Notes: generated by a model not told the origin, from the sequence alone. A DNA stretch of 64,000 nt from Metabacillus rhizolycopersici (GCF_020075705.1 NZ_JAIQUM010000009.1:1-64000), one strand, 5' to 3'; shown: positions 9,523 through 20,197, counted from the stretch's first letter. A program made the numbers and translations.

Positions 9523-10734
9523 ATGTTAGCTGGAAAAAAAATATTATTATGTGTTAGCGGAGGAATAGCTGTCTATAAAGCTGTTGCTTTAACAAGTAAA
9601 ATGGTACAAGCTGGTGCTGAAGTAAAGGTCATTATGAGTGATTCAGCTATGGAATTTGTTACACCTTTAACATTTCAAGCTCTTTCCCGAAATGATGTAT
9701 TTTATGATACGTTTGATGAGAAAAATTCACAAGTCATTGCACATATTGATTTGGCAGATTGGGCAGATTTAGTTCTTGTTGCACCGGCGACAGCGAATAC
9801 GATTGGCAAGCTTGCAGGTGGCATTGCAGATAATATGTTAACTACTACGTTACTAGCTACTACTGCGAAGGTTTGGATCGCTCCTGCAATGAATGTCCAT
9901 ATGTATGATCATCCTGCTGTTCAGAAAAATATACAAACACTTTATGACTATGGATACGAGTTTATCGAGCCTAGTGAAGGCTTTTTAGCTTGTGGATATG
10001 TTGGGAAGGGCAGACTAGAAGAACCTGAGAAAATTGTTAACCTGCTTAAAAGACATTTTGAAAAAATTGAATGGGGCAAACCGTTAAACGGTGTAAATAT
10101 CCTCATTACAGCGGGACCAACGAGAGAAAAAGTAGATCCTGTTCGTTTTTTTACCAACCATTCTACAGGGAAAATGGGTTATGCAATTGCGGATGTAGCA
10201 GCAAAATTAGGTGCGAATGTAATCTTGATTTCAGGACCTACAACACTTGTGCCTCCTGAAAATGTTAAAACGATTCAAATTGAATCAGCGCAAGACATGT
10301 ATGAACGTGTGCTTGAACATTATCCTCATACAGATGTTGTGATAAAGTCAGCGGCAGTAGCTGATTACCGGCCAATTCAATCCTTTGATCAAAAGATGAA
10401 AAAGCAACCAGATGACTTACAGATGAAAATGGAGAGAACGACCGATATTTTAAAGGAATTAGGTAAACTGAAAAAACATCAACTTTTAGTAGGTTTCGCT
10501 GCCGAAACAAATAATGTAGAAGAATATGCAAAGCGAAAGCTAGAAACCAAGAATTTAGATTTAATTGTTGCCAATAATGTGTCCTCAGTAGGAGCTGGAT
10601 TTGGAACTGATACGAATATCGTTACGATCTATGAACGTGATCTACGAAAGATTGAATTGCCGATCATGTCTAAGTATGAAGTAGCAAAAAGGCTCTTAGA
10701 CAAAGTGCAAGTGCTTTTAAAAGGAGCAGAATAA
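9523..10734 (+). CDS. coaBC: Phosphopantothenoylcysteine decarboxylase/synthetase CoaBC
   Basis: A 403-residue bifunctional enzyme of coenzyme A synthesis. The N-terminal half is the flavin-dependent CoaC decarboxylase, with LCVSGGIAVYKA, the PAMNVHMYDHPAV active-site Asn motif, and GFLACGYVGKGRLEE holding the catalytic Cys. From about residue 190 follows the CoaB synthetase, starting GVNILITAGPTREKVDPVR, with STGKMGYAIA and the KSAAVADYRP loop. The start follows GGGTGGGAG. It abuts priA with no gap, so the two are likely translated from one message. Confidence 0.96.
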   Translation: MLAGKKILLCVSGGIAVYKAVALTSKMVQAGAEVKVIMSDSAMEFVTPLTFQALSRNDVFYDTFDEKNSQVIAHIDLADWADLVLVAPATANTIGKLAGGIADNMLTTTLLATTAKVWIAPAMNVHMYDHPAVQKNIQTLYDYGYEFIEPSEGFLACGYVGKGRLEEPEKIVNLLKRHFEKIEWGKPLNGVNILITAGPTREKVDPVRFFTNHSTGKMGYAIADVAAKLGANVILISGPTTLVPPENVKTIQIESAQDMYERVLEHYPHTDVVIKSAAVADYRPIQSFDQKMKKQPDDLQMKMERTTDILKELGKLKKHQLLVGFAAETNNVEEYAKRKLETKNLDLIVANNVSSVGAGFGTDTNIVTIYERDLRKIELPIMSKYEVAKRLLDKVQVLLKGAE

Positions 10735-13149
10735 ATGAAATATGCAAGTGTCATCGTCGATGTCCCGGCCATGCAAACAGATCGTGCTTTTGATTATAAA
10801 ATACCAGATGAATGGGAAGGGGTATTAACTCCTGGCATGAGAGTCATTGTTCCATTCGGCCCTAGGAAGGTACAAGGATTTGTTGTCGAGACGAAGGACC
10901 ATTCAGATTTTAAACGATTAAAGTCGATTACAGAATTACTAGACATAACACCATGTTTAACAAGCGAGCTTCTACAACTAGGTCAATGGTTAACGGAGAA
11001 AACATTATGCTTTAAAATCTCCGCCTTTCAAGTGATGCTACCGGCAGCAATGAAGGCGAAATACGAAAAAATGATCGGAATTACAACAGATTTATTAGCG
11101 GATTTACCTAAACAAATTCAGCCGTTTTTTCAAAAAAACAGTCAAGTTGACTTAAAAGACATACAACAAACTGTTTCACTTAAAGAGATCCATAAGGAAA
11201 TTGAACAAGGGAATTTGGAAGTCATCTATAAAGTGAAACAAAAGACGAATAAAAAGATGATCAAAATAATTAAACGGAATGAATCGTTTTCTCGGCTAGC
11301 TGAGTTGGTTGAGCAGCTACCAACAAATGCTAAGAAGCAAATAGATATCCTCACCTATTTTATTACGAATCAAATTAGTGAGATTTCGTTACAAGACTTA
11401 TTAACTGAGGCATCTACATCAGATGCCTCAGTAAAGGCACTGATATCAAAAGGGATTTTAGTGGAAGAATCGAGAGAAGTATATCGTGATCCATATCAAG
11501 ATAGCAATTTTAAAAAAACGACACCCTTACAATTAAACGATGAACAACAAAAGGCAATAACGCCTATTTTAACGTCCATTAGCGAAACGGAACATGACGT
11601 CTTTCTAATGTATGGAGTCACAGGAAGTGGTAAGACTGAGGTATATCTTCAGTCAATCGAAGAGGTACTAAAGAATGGAAAAGAAGCAATTGTCCTCGTT
11701 CCTGAAATCTCGTTAACTCCCCAAATGGTTCATCGTTTTAAAGGTCGCTTTGGATCAAAAGTGGCCGTCCTTCATAGCGGTCTTTCTACAGGTGAAAAAT
11801 ATGATGAATGGCGAAAAATCCAGCGTAAAGAGGTTCAGATTGTCGTTGGGGCAAGATCAGCAATTTTTGCTCCATTTGAAAATTTAGGTATGATTATTAT
11901 CGATGAAGAGCATGAATCTAGTTATAAACAAGAGGAAAATCCACGTTATCATGCTAGAGATGTAGCTATTTATCGTGCGAAACTTCACAAATGCCCGGTT
12001 GTGTTAGGGAGCGCTACACCAACACTAGAATCATTTGCTCGTGCGCAAAAAGGGGTGTACAAGCTTCTTACTTTAAAAGAACGCGTGAACAAAAAATCGA
12101 TGCCGAGTGTTGATATTATTGATATGAGGGAAGAACTTAGAAATGGCAATAGAACAATGTTTTCAACCGCATTGTTGGAGAAATTAACAGAACGATTGGA
12201 AAGAAGAGAACAATCGGTCTTATTCCTTAATAAAAGGGGATATTCTTCGTTTATTATGTGTCGTGATTGTGGATTTGTTATTCAATGTCCACATTGTGAT
12301 ATCTCGTTAACTTATCATCGTCATGGGCATCAGCTTAAATGCCATTATTGTGGATATGAGGAACAGATGCCAACCGTTTGTCCAGAATGTCAAAGTGAAC
12401 ATATTCGTTTTTTTGGAACGGGTACACAAAAGGTAGAAGAAGAGCTAGTTAAGGTTTTACCTGAAGCGCGAATCATTCGTATGGATGTTGATACAACTGG
12501 GAGGAAAGGTGCTCACGAAAAGCTATTAACGAAATTTGGAAATAAAGAAGCGGATATCCTTTTAGGAACTCAAATGATTGCAAAAGGACTTGATTTTCCA
12601 GATGTCACATTTGTTGGTGTTTTAACAGCTGATACAATGCTTAATCTGCCAGATTTTCGTGCAGCAGAAAAAACTTTTCAACTATTAACTCAAGTAAGTG
12701 GAAGAGCAGGAAGACATGAGCTGCCAGGTGAAGTCATTATTCAATCATATGCTCCAGAGCATTATAGCATTCAATTGGCAAAACAATATGATTATGATCT
12801 ATTCTATGAGCAGGAAATGAACAACCGCAAAAACCATGCATATCCACCCTATTACTACATTGCGCTCTTAACGGTTTCCCATCCAGAAATAACAAAGGTT
12901 GTTTCAGTGACAGAGAAAATCGTCCAGTTTTTAAGAAGACATGTAGAATATGAAACGAGAATCCTCGGGCCAGTAGCTTCACCAATCCCACGAATCAAGG
13001 ATAGATATCGTTACCAATGCATGGTAAAATACAAGCGGGAAAAGAACTTACATGAAACATTAAGAAAAATCATAGAACATTTCCAGGCAGAAACGGGATC
13101 AAACGATTTAATAATTGCAATAGATTTAAATCCTAATTCAATGATGTAA
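10735..13149 (+). CDS. priA: Primosomal replication restart helicase PriA
   Basis: An 804-residue helicase that loads the replisome at stalled forks. It has an N-terminal 3'-DNA-binding domain (ASVIVDVPAMQTDRAFDY), Walker A GVTGSGKT near residue 294, DEEH box near residue 390, a zinc-binding insertion between the helicase lobes with CxxC pairs in CRDCGFVIQCPHC, CHYCG and CPEC, and the second lobe motif QVSGRAGR. The length fits B. subtilis PriA (805). It starts directly after the coaBC stop. Beyond its end lie about 400 bp of repeats before def. Confidence 0.96.
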   Translation: MKYASVIVDVPAMQTDRAFDYKIPDEWEGVLTPGMRVIVPFGPRKVQGFVVETKDHSDFKRLKSITELLDITPCLTSELLQLGQWLTEKTLCFKISAFQVMLPAAMKAKYEKMIGITTDLLADLPKQIQPFFQKNSQVDLKDIQQTVSLKEIHKEIEQGNLEVIYKVKQKTNKKMIKIIKRNESFSRLAELVEQLPTNAKKQIDILTYFITNQISEISLQDLLTEASTSDASVKALISKGILVEESREVYRDPYQDSNFKKTTPLQLNDEQQKAITPILTSISETEHDVFLMYGVTGSGKTEVYLQSIEEVLKNGKEAIVLVPEISLTPQMVHRFKGRFGSKVAVLHSGLSTGEKYDEWRKIQRKEVQIVVGARSAIFAPFENLGMIIIDEEHESSYKQEENPRYHARDVAIYRAKLHKCPVVLGSATPTLESFARAQKGVYKLLTLKERVNKKSMPSVDIIDMREELRNGNRTMFSTALLEKLTERLERREQSVLFLNKRGYSSFIMCRDCGFVIQCPHCDISLTYHRHGHQLKCHYCGYEEQMPTVCPECQSEHIRFFGTGTQKVEEELVKVLPEARIIRMDVDTTGRKGAHEKLLTKFGNKEADILLGTQMIAKGLDFPDVTFVGVLTADTMLNLPDFRAAEKTFQLLTQVSGRAGRHELPGEVIIQSYAPEHYSIQLAKQYDYDLFYEQEMNNRKNHAYPPYYYIALLTVSHPEITKVVSVTEKIVQFLRRHVEYETRILGPVASPIPRIKDRYRYQCMVKYKREKNLHETLRKIIEHFQAETGSNDLIIAIDLNPNSMM

Positions 13150-13225
13150 GTTGCGCCTGTTTATCGCAGATTAACGGGAAGTACAACCCCGTCTTTAAGA
13201 TTTCGAGAGGAAGAATGTAGGTATT
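13150..13225. repeat. Possible degenerate copy of the second palindromic repeat family
   Basis: The words TTTATCGCAGATTAACGGGAAGTA and CAACCCCGTC (split over 13161-13193) match the left half of the element at 54970-55110 (TTTATCCCGCATTAACGGG then CAGTAATACCCCCACC). The right half is not recognisable. Confidence 0.4.
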
Positions 13226-13240
13226 TTTAATCGTTTAGGA

Positions 13241-13396
13241 AACTATAAAATTCTTGAACTGTGGATAAGCGCACGACATCCAGCGCAAGCGTCCGGCCCC
13301 TTTAAGGTCTAGCCACGCATGAATTAAAGGTAAAGAACAACTTCTATTCATGCGCGTCTTATGCCTGCCTTAGGCTGATCAAGGCGCTTCCGCTTT
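13241..13396 (+). repeat. Dispersed hairpin repeat, first of a tandem pair
   Basis: Contains GTGGATAAGCGCACGACATC at the left (shared with 60348-60366), CCAGCGCAAGCGTCCGGCCCC, a perfect 8-bp inner stem GCATGAAT (13317-13324) / ATTCATGC (13346-13353) with AAAGAAC in the loop, and GGCTGATCAAGGCGCTTCCGC at the right. The expected T-tract is weakened to TTTAGTTC. Confidence 0.85.
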
Positions 13397-13415
13397 AGTT
13401 CTTTAGTTTATAATA

Positions 13416-13535
13416 TCTAGCGCAAGCGTCCGGCCCCTCTTAGGTCTACAGCCAATCCGTCCAGAAGGTTAAAGAACAACCTTCCAGCCGGCTTGTCTTA
13501 TTTGCCCAAGGCTGGTCAAGGCGCTTGCGCTTTAA
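13416..13535 (+). repeat. Dispersed hairpin repeat, second of a tandem pair, abutting def
   Basis: Same plan as its neighbour, starting CTAGCGCAAGCGTCCGGCCCC. The inner stem is built from different bases (AGAAGGTT / AACCTTCC around AAAGAAC) and the element ends GGTCAAGGCGCTTGCGCTTT. The T-tract is reduced to TTTAAAT. The def ribosome site begins only 6 bases later. Confidence 0.85.
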
Positions 13536-13552
13536 ATAATGGAGGAGTTTTT

Positions 13553-14035
13553 TTGGCAGTAAAACCAATCGTTTTGTTTCCGGCAGAAGTTTTAGAACAA
13601 CAGTGTGATAAGGTGACTGTTTTTGATCGGAAGCTAACAAAGCTTTTAAAAGATATGTACGATACGATGATTGAGTATGACGGTGTTGGTCTAGCAGCAC
13701 CTCAAATAGGCATTCCGCAACAAATTGCGATAGTTGATATTGACGATCATCATGGAACAATTGAATTAATCAATCCAACTATCATAGAAGAACGTGGAAA
13801 ACAAACAGGTCCTGAGGGTTGCCTAAGCTTTCCAGGTTTGTATGGAGAGGTTAGTAGGGCTAATTATGTAAAAGTACGAACCTTCAACAGAAAAGGAAAA
13901 ATAAATATCATCGAAGCTGAAGGTTTTCTTGCACGAGCGATTCAACATGAAATGGATCATCTTGCAGGTGTGTTATTTACATCAAAAGTAGAAAAATATA
14001 TAGATGAAAAGGATTTAGAAAGTGCGGAAGGATGA
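13553..14035 (+). CDS. def: Peptide deformylase
   Basis: A 160-residue metalloenzyme that removes the formyl group from nascent proteins. All three family motifs are present: GVGLAAPQIG (44-53), EGCLSFPG with the metal Cys (88-95), and QHEMDH with two metal His (131-136). The TTG at 13553 is chosen because GGAGGAG lies at 13541-13547. The frame continues upstream into the repeat at 13416-13535, but that translation has no family match. It pairs with fmt, which adds the formyl group on initiator tRNA. Immediate upstream DNA is entirely repeat, so its promoter, if any, lies in or before the repeats. Confidence 0.95.
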   Translation: MAVKPIVLFPAEVLEQQCDKVTVFDRKLTKLLKDMYDTMIEYDGVGLAAPQIGIPQQIAIVDIDDHHGTIELINPTIIEERGKQTGPEGCLSFPGLYGEVSRANYVKVRTFNRKGKINIIEAEGFLARAIQHEMDHLAGVLFTSKVEKYIDEKDLESAEG

Positions 14036-14040
14036 CATAG

Positions 14041-14988
14041 ATGACTAAAATCGTATTTATGGGAACACCGGATTTTTCAGTGCCGATTTTACGAAAACTT
14101 GTAGAAGAAGGTTATGAAATCATAGGTGTTGTTACCCAACCAGATCGACCAAAAGGACGAAAAAAAACCTTAACTCCACCACCGGTTAAAGTAGAAGCTG
14201 AAAAACACGGTATTAAAGTATTGCAGCCTGAGAAAATTCGCAATGAAGTGGGAGATGTGCTTGCATTACAACCAGACCTAATCGTAACTGCAGCTTTTGG
14301 TCAAATTTTACCAAACGAATTACTCGAGGCTCCTAAATACGGATGTATAAATGTCCACGCTTCTCTTTTACCTGAATTAAGAGGTGGAGCACCAATTCAT
14401 TATTCTATTCTCCAAGGGAAGAATAAAACAGGGATTACCATCATGTATATGGCTGAAAAGCTTGATGCCGGAGATATTCTTACACAAGCAGAAGTTGTCA
14501 TAGAGGAACGTGATACAGTAGGACTGCTACACGACAAGCTTAGTGCAGCAGGAGTTAAACTCCTATCTGAAACAATTCCGCAATTAATTGAAGGAAAGCT
14601 TACTCCAAAGAAGCAAGATGATGGAAAAGCGACATTTGCATCAAATATTAAGAGAGAGCAAGAAAAAGTGAATTGGTCAAACACTGGCGAAACAATCTAT
14701 AATCAAATTAGAGGACTAAATCCTTGGCCTGTTGCGTTTACAACATATAACGACCAGCCTTTGAAGTTGTGGTGGGGCGAAAAAGTGCCATGTAAGGACG
14801 ACGCTAATCCGGGGACAATTATTGGTGTTGAGGAAGATGGATTTGTCGTTGCAACCGGAAATAACACAGCAATAAAAATTATAGAGCTCCAACCAGCCGG
14901 TAAAAAGAAAATGAGTGGCGAAGACTTTTTGAGAGGTACTTCAATTAAGATAGGTGAAAAATTAGGCGATGATGATGAAAACAACTAA
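14041..14988 (+). CDS. fmt: Methionyl-tRNA formyltransferase
   Basis: A 315-residue enzyme that formylates Met-tRNA(fMet). N-terminal [14 protein letters not shown], the folate-site motif [16 protein letters not shown], and the C-terminal OB-fold domain from about residue 205 are visible. It starts 5 bases after def and overlaps rsmB by 20 bases, so def-fmt-rsmB are translationally linked. Confidence 0.96.
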   Translation: MTKIVFMGTPDFSVPILRKLVEEGYEIIGVVTQPDRPKGRKKTLTPPPVKVEAEKHGIKVLQPEKIRNEVGDVLALQPDLIVTAAFGQILPNELLEAPKYGCINVHASLLPELRGGAPIHYSILQGKNKTGITIMYMAEKLDAGDILTQAEVVIEERDTVGLLHDKLSAAGVKLLSETIPQLIEGKLTPKKQDDGKATFASNIKREQEKVNWSNTGETIYNQIRGLNPWPVAFTTYNDQPLKLWWGEKVPCKDDANPGTIIGVEEDGFVVATGNNTAIKIIELQPAGKKKMSGEDFLRGTSIKIGEKLGDDDENN

Positions 14989-16318
14989 TGTCCGTGATGT
15001 AGCAGTAGAAACCTTATTACAAATTGAAAAAAACCAAGCATATAGTCATTTACTTTTAAACTCCATGATTAAAAAACATAAAGTAAATGAGAAGGATATC
15101 GCATTACTTACAGAGATTGTGTACGGATCACTGCAAAGAAGAATCACTCTTGATTATTTTTTAGCAGGATTCTTGAAAAAGGCCAAAAAAGTGGAACCAT
15201 GGGTACAAATTTTATTGCGAATCTCGATTTACCAAATGGTCTACCTCGATCGCGTTCCAGAAAGAGCAATTCTATTCGAAGCTGTTGAAATTGCTAAACA
15301 TCGAGGGCATAAGGGAATCGCATCACTAGTGAACGGGGTCTTAAGGTCTGTTCAAAGAGAAGGGATTCCTGACGTCGAGAAAATATCTGATCCTGTTGAA
15401 AGACTTTCGATTAAAACAAGTCACCCGCAATGGCTAGTTGAAAAATGGATGAACCAATTTGGTTTGGAAGAGACGGAAAAGATGTGTGAAACAAATTTAC
15501 TGCCGCCAACTCAAACGGCACGAGTGAATCAAATGAAATTAACTGTTGATGAGCTGTTACTTGACTTAAACAATAAAGGGATAATGGCAGAACCTGGTGA
15601 TTTAGCTGAAGATGGGATCAAAGGTTCGAAGGGAAATCTAGCGTTAACGGATGCTTTTTCAGAAGGATTGCTTACGATACAAGATGAAAGCTCCATGCTA
15701 GTTGCTAGAGCACTTGATCCACAAAGGGAAGAAAAAGTGTTAGATGCGTGTGCAGCACCTGGTGGAAAATCAACACACATTGCCGAACGAATGAATGGTA
15801 CAGGAATTGTCCACTCACTAGATTTACATGAGCATAAAGTAAAACTTATTAACCAGCAGGCGGATCGCTTGGATCTACAAAATATTCAAGCAGAAGCATT
15901 TGATAGTCGCAAGGTTTTAGAGCGATTTGAAAAAGCAAGTTTTGACCGCATATTAGTTGATGCACCGTGCTCAGGTTTTGGTGTCATTCGACGAAAGCCT
16001 GATATCAAATATACAAAAACTCAAGATGACGTTCTCAAGCTTGCTGAACTACAGCACAAAATTTTACAGGAAGTTGCCCCTTTATTAAAAGGTGGTGGTG
16101 TGTTAGTTTATAGTACATGCACAATTGATCAAGAGGAAAACGGTGACGTGATTGAAACGTTTTTAGAAAATAATCCAGAGTTTGTACGGAATGATGCTGT
16201 AAAAGAGCTTCTACCTGAAAAGCTTGCCCGTTATCTTTCTAATGGAGAGGTGCAGATTCTACCTCATTACTTTGGTACAGACGGATTTTATATAGCATGT
16301 TTACGAAAGAAGGGTTAA
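14969..16318 (+). CDS. rsmB: 16S rRNA m5C967 methyltransferase RsmB
   Basis: A 449-residue protein with an N-terminal NusB-like RNA-binding domain ([15 protein letters not shown] to about residue 140) and a C-terminal SAM methyltransferase. It shows [14 protein letters not shown] (SAM site), [17 protein letters not shown] and [15 protein letters not shown] with the two catalytic Cys. Three consecutive ATG codons (14969, 14972, 14975) can serve as start and I cannot choose firmly; the start region lies inside fmt. Confidence 0.95.
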   Translation: MMMKTTNVRDVAVETLLQIEKNQAYSHLLLNSMIKKHKVNEKDIALLTEIVYGSLQRRITLDYFLAGFLKKAKKVEPWVQILLRISIYQMVYLDRVPERAILFEAVEIAKHRGHKGIASLVNGVLRSVQREGIPDVEKISDPVERLSIKTSHPQWLVEKWMNQFGLEETEKMCETNLLPPTQTARVNQMKLTVDELLLDLNNKGIMAEPGDLAEDGIKGSKGNLALTDAFSEGLLTIQDESSMLVARALDPQREEKVLDACAAPGGKSTHIAERMNGTGIVHSLDLHEHKVKLINQQADRLDLQNIQAEAFDSRKVLERFEKASFDRILVDAPCSGFGVIRRKPDIKYTKTQDDVLKLAELQHKILQEVAPLLKGGGVLVYSTCTIDQEENGDVIETFLENNPEFVRNDAVKELLPEKLARYLSNGEVQILPHYFGTDGFYIACLRKKG

Positions 16319-16320
16319 AA

Positions 16321-17418
16321 TTGGAACAAATAAAACCAACAAGAACGAAAAAGGACAACATAGAAAAAAACAATACTCCATCCATTTACTCATTGGAATT
16401 ACATGAATTAGAAGAATGGTTAAAGGAACATGGTGAAAAATCGTTCCGTGCGAGTCAAATCTTTGAATGGCTATATTCGAAACGTGCAACTAGTTTTGAG
16501 GATATGTCAAATCTTTCGAAGAGCTTAAGAACGCTTTTAAGTGAAAACTTTACTTTAACAACACTTAAGACACTTATTCAACAAACTTCAAAAGATGGCA
16601 CAATTAAGTTTCTTTTTGAGCTACATGATGGATATTCGATTGAAACAGTTTTAATGAGACATGACTATGGTAATTCTGTTTGTGTCACAACACAAGTAGG
16701 TTGTCGTATTGGATGTACTTTCTGTGCATCAACATTAGGTGGTTTAAAAAGAAACTTAGAAGCTGGAGAGATTGTTGCGCAAGTTGTTAAAGTTCAACAG
16801 GCACTTGACGAATTTGACGAGCGTGTGAGTCACATTGTTATTATGGGTATTGGGGAACCATTTGATAATTACGATGAAATGATGTCGTTCTTAAAAATTG
16901 TTAATCATGATAAAGGTTTAAATATCGGTGCGCGTCATATTACCGTATCTACGAGCGGAATCATTCCGAAAATTTATAAGTTTGCTGATGAAAAGCTACA
17001 AATCAATTTTGCGATTTCATTACATGCTCCAAATACAGAATTAAGAACGAAGCTAATGCCGATCAATAAAGCATATAAGCTTCCTGATTTAATTGAAGCT
17101 GTTAAATATTATGTTAATAAAACAGGTAGACGTGTTAGCTTTGAATACGGCTTATTTGGTGGCGAAAATGATCAAGTAGAACATGCAAATGAATTGGCAA
17201 GATTAGTTAAAGGGTTGAAGTGTCATATTAATTTAATTCCAGTGAATTACGTACCTGAAAGAAATTATGTCCGTACTCCAAAAGAACAAATTAACTTATT
17301 TGAAGCTACGCTTAAAAATCACGGAGTAAATGTTACAGTTAGAAGAGAACAAGGCCATGACATTGATGCAGCATGTGGACAACTTCGAGCTAAGGAGCGT
17401 AAAGAGGAGACGAGGTGA
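16321..17418 (+). CDS. rlmN: Dual-specificity 23S rRNA/tRNA methyltransferase RlmN
   Basis: A 365-residue radical-SAM enzyme that methylates C2 of A2503 in 23S rRNA and A37 of some tRNAs. The [4Fe-4S] motif CRIGCTFC is present, and the C-terminal Cys ([11 protein letters not shown]) needed for the methyl-Cys mechanism is present too. The TTG at 16321 is preferred because AGAAGGG precedes it and it avoids overlapping rsmB. The N-terminal 20 residues are Lys-rich and poorly conserved before [12 protein letters not shown]. It is followed closely by prpC. Confidence 0.94.
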   Translation: MEQIKPTRTKKDNIEKNNTPSIYSLELHELEEWLKEHGEKSFRASQIFEWLYSKRATSFEDMSNLSKSLRTLLSENFTLTTLKTLIQQTSKDGTIKFLFELHDGYSIETVLMRHDYGNSVCVTTQVGCRIGCTFCASTLGGLKRNLEAGEIVAQVVKVQQALDEFDERVSHIVIMGIGEPFDNYDEMMSFLKIVNHDKGLNIGARHITVSTSGIIPKIYKFADEKLQINFAISLHAPNTELRTKLMPINKAYKLPDLIEAVKYYVNKTGRRVSFEYGLFGGENDQVEHANELARLVKGLKCHINLIPVNYVPERNYVRTPKEQINLFEATLKNHGVNVTVRREQGHDIDAACGQLRAKERKEETR

Positions 17419-17423
17419 CCTAG

Positions 17424-18182
17424 GTGGAGACGTTCTATTTGTCAGATAAAGGAAGGGTTAGACAGCATAATGAAGATTGTGTTGGAGTTTTTGAAAACGA
17501 GGCTGGCATTTTAGCGATTGTCGCTGATGGAATGGGAGGTCATTTGGCTGGTGATGTTGCTAGTCAAATGACTGTTTCCTCATTCAAAATATTGTGGGAA
17601 CAAGTGAAAACAATTGAGAACCCAAAAGAAGCAGAGGCATGGCTGACAGCAAAGATTTCCGAAGTCAACAAAGTAGTTTATGACCATTCATTAACAAATC
17701 CAGAATGTCAAGGGATGGGGACGACATTCGTTGGAGCTATTATCACTTCGAGCTTTGCTACGATTGGCCATATTGGTGATAGTCGCTGTTATTTATTAAA
17801 TAACAGTGGTTATAAGCAAGTTACGAATGATCATTCACTTGTAAATGAGTTAGTACGAACGGGCCAAATTTCAAAAGATGATGCCGAACATCATCCACGA
17901 AAAAATGTCCTTTTACGAGCATTAGGAACTGAACAATCAGTAGAATTGGATCTTACTACGATTGAATTTGAACAAGACAATATTCTATTATTATGTTCAG
18001 ATGGACTCACGAACAAAGTGTCCGATGAAATGATGCAAGAAGAACTGTCTAATCGCCACCCACTATCAGAGAAAGTTGAGACTCTAATTCAGCAAGCAAA
18101 TGATAATGGTGGAGAAGATAATATCTCAGTTGCGCTTATAAAGATGACGACAAATCATGAATTAGGTGAAGAGTCGTGCTAA
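17424..18182 (+). CDS. prpC: PP2C-type protein phosphatase PrpC (Stp)
   Basis: A 252-residue Mn2+/Mg2+-dependent Ser/Thr phosphatase. PP2C metal-site motifs are DKGRVRQHNED near the start, ADGMGGH, GHIGDSRCY, CSDGLTNKV and GGEDNISVALI. It reverses phosphorylation by PrkC, whose gene overlaps it by 7 bases. Translation starts at GTG. Confidence 0.95.
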   Translation: METFYLSDKGRVRQHNEDCVGVFENEAGILAIVADGMGGHLAGDVASQMTVSSFKILWEQVKTIENPKEAEAWLTAKISEVNKVVYDHSLTNPECQGMGTTFVGAIITSSFATIGHIGDSRCYLLNNSGYKQVTNDHSLVNELVRTGQISKDDAEHHPRKNVLLRALGTEQSVELDLTTIEFEQDNILLLCSDGLTNKVSDEMMQEELSNRHPLSEKVETLIQQANDNGGEDNISVALIKMTTNHELGEESC

Positions 18183-20197
18183 TCGGTAAAAGAATTAGTG
18201 GTCGTTATAAAATTTTAGAAGTAATCGGCGGAGGCGGAATGGCAAATGTCTATCTTGCCCGAGATATGATTCTAGAAAGAGAAGTTGCAATGAAGGTCTT
18301 GCGCTTTGATTTTTCTAACGATGACGAATTTATCAAGAGATTTAGACGAGAGGCCCAATCGACTACAAGCCTGGCACATCCAAATATCGTAAGTATCTAC
18401 GATGTTGGTGAGGAAGATAACATATATTATATCGTGATGGAATATGTCAATGGGCAAACTTTAAAACAATACATACAACAATTTGCCCCGGTACATCCGA
18501 GAAAAGCGACAAACATTATGGTACAGATTGTTTCAGCTATTGAACACGCACATGAAAATCAAATTATTCATCGTGATATTAAACCACATAATATACTTCT
18601 TGATCACGATGGAAACGTAAAAGTAACTGACTTTGGAATTGCGATGGCATTAAGTTCAACAACCATTACCCAAACGAATTCGGTATTAGGATCTATCCAC
18701 TATTTGTCACCAGAACAAGCTCGCGGTGGATTAGCAAATAAGAAATCAGATATTTATGCTATCGGTATTGTATTATTTGAACTATTAACCGGTCGCTTAC
18801 CATTTGATGGTGAATCGGCAATTTCGATTGCCCTAAAGCACTTGCAGTCTGAAACACCATCAGCAAAAAGATGGAATCCGGATATCCCACAAAGCTTAGA
18901 AAATATTATTTTAAAGTCGACAGCGAAAGATCCATTCCATCGCTATGAAACTGCAGAAGAAATGGAAAAAGATCTTGAAACAGTTTTTGATGTTAGTAGA
19001 ATAAACGAAAAACGTTTTACGATCCCAGAAGATGATGAAGCAACAAAGGCAATACCAATCATCACAAATGAAAATCTTATACTTACACAAGATAAAATAG
19101 ATGATACAATCGTTAGGGACCCTGTTCCAACTTTAAATAAAGGGAATTCCACTGACATTAAAAACAATAAGCAAACTAAAAAAGAAAAGAAGGTAAAAAA
19201 GCCAAGGAAAAAGAAAAATAAGCTTGCACGCATTATTATTACCACTTTTTTTCTATTAATGATTGCTTCGATCGCATCTTTTACGATTATTCCCCCCCTA
19301 CTATTACCAAAGGATGTTGAAGTGCCTGATGTTACTGGATTAACAAGTGAGGAAGCAAGGGGAATTCTCACTAAGCAAGGCTTTGAAATTGGGGAATTAA
19401 TTCTTAGCTCTGATGAAGAAATTGAAGAAGGATCTGTCATCAAAACCGATCCATCAGCACATGGAATAACTAAAGAAGGTGCAACAATTTCAATTTATGA
19501 AAGTACTGGGAAAGAAACATTTGTACTAGAAGATTATGTAGGGAGAAATATTGATCGAGTAAAGGCGATCCTTACGATGAAGGGGTTTACCAAGATCAAA
19601 GTTACAGAGGAATATGATGAATCTGATTTAGTCGGAACGATTTTAGGACAATCTCCTGAGGTTGGAGATGAAGTGATACCTTCTGAGGACACACTTACGT
19701 TAACTGTAAGCAAGGGGCCGAAGCCTATTAAAATTGAGGATTTAGTAGGTAAAAGTAAAGAAGAAGTTGAAGAATATGTAAGGAATAATGGGTTTGATTC
19801 AACTATTTCCGAGGATAATTCAGATACTATTCCCAAGGATCATCTTATCTCGCTGTCACCTGAAGCTGGAATCGAGGTTAATCCGAAAGAAACGACTTTA
19901 CAACTCGTCTATTCAATAGGTCCTGAAGCGGAACCACCAGAGATTGTAACGAAAACCGTAACTAAAACGATTGATATTCCATATGATCCTGAGGAAGAAG
20001 GGCAGGAACTTGAAGTTTCAATTTCAATCGGTGATGTTAATCGTTCGTTGTCAGAACCATTCGAGACATTTCCAATTACAAGTCCTCAAGTAAAGACATT
20101 GGAATTTACAATTGAGCAAGGTCAAGTAGCTATTTACCAAGTTATTATTGATGGTAAAGTCATCAGTACTGAAACCATCCCATTTCCGAATGAATAA
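18176..20197 (+). CDS. prkC: PASTA-domain Ser/Thr protein kinase PrkC
   Basis: A 673-residue membrane kinase that senses cell-wall muropeptides and controls germination and growth. The Hanks-type kinase domain (about 10-270) has GGGGMANVYLA, the catalytic loop HRDIKPHN (His at 132), DFGIA and SPEQARG. A Lys-rich juxtamembrane segment follows, then one transmembrane helix near 350-375, three extracellular PASTA repeats (starting near 380, 447 and 515), and a C-terminal tail of about 90 residues. It starts at GTG, overlapping prpC. Neighbouring rsgA encodes CpgA, a known PrkC substrate in B. subtilis. Confidence 0.95.
   Translation: MLIGKRISGRYKILEVIGGGGMANVYLARDMILEREVAMKVLRFDFSNDDEFIKRFRREAQSTTSLAHPNIVSIYDVGEEDNIYYIVMEYVNGQTLKQYIQQFAPVHPRKATNIMVQIVSAIEHAHENQIIHRDIKPHNILLDHDGNVKVTDFGIAMALSSTTITQTNSVLGSIHYLSPEQARGGLANKKSDIYAIGIVLFELLTGRLPFDGESAISIALKHLQSETPSAKRWNPDIPQSLENIILKSTAKDPFHRYETAEEMEKDLETVFDVSRINEKRFTIPEDDEATKAIPIITNENLILTQDKIDDTIVRDPVPTLNKGNSTDIKNNKQTKKEKKVKKPRKKKNKLARIIITTFFLLMIASIASFTIIPPLLLPKDVEVPDVTGLTSEEARGILTKQGFEIGELILSSDEEIEEGSVIKTDPSAHGITKEGATISIYESTGKETFVLEDYVGRNIDRVKAILTMKGFTKIKVTEEYDESDLVGTILGQSPEVGDEVIPSEDTLTLTVSKGPKPIKIEDLVGKSKEEVEEYVRNNGFDSTISEDNSDTIPKDHLISLSPEAGIEVNPKETTLQLVYSIGPEAEPPEIVTKTVTKTIDIPYDPEEEGQELEVSISIGDVNRSLSEPFETFPITSPQVKTLEFTIEQGQVAIYQVIIDGKVISTETIPFPNE

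Noticed and set aside
13241..13535. CRISPR array
   Set aside because: Two tandem hairpin repeats are about 120-155 bp long with no regular short repeat/spacer pattern; no cas genes occur in the window.
13493..13552. N-terminal extension of def into the repeat
   Set aside because: The frame is open, but GGAGGAG at 13541 points to the TTG at 13553, and the added 20 residues are translated repeat DNA.
18943..19443. Long minus-strand open frame opposite prkC
   Set aside because: Lies wholly inside prkC, has low-complexity Ser/Phe-rich translation, no ribosome site, and the plus-strand protein is clearly PrkC.
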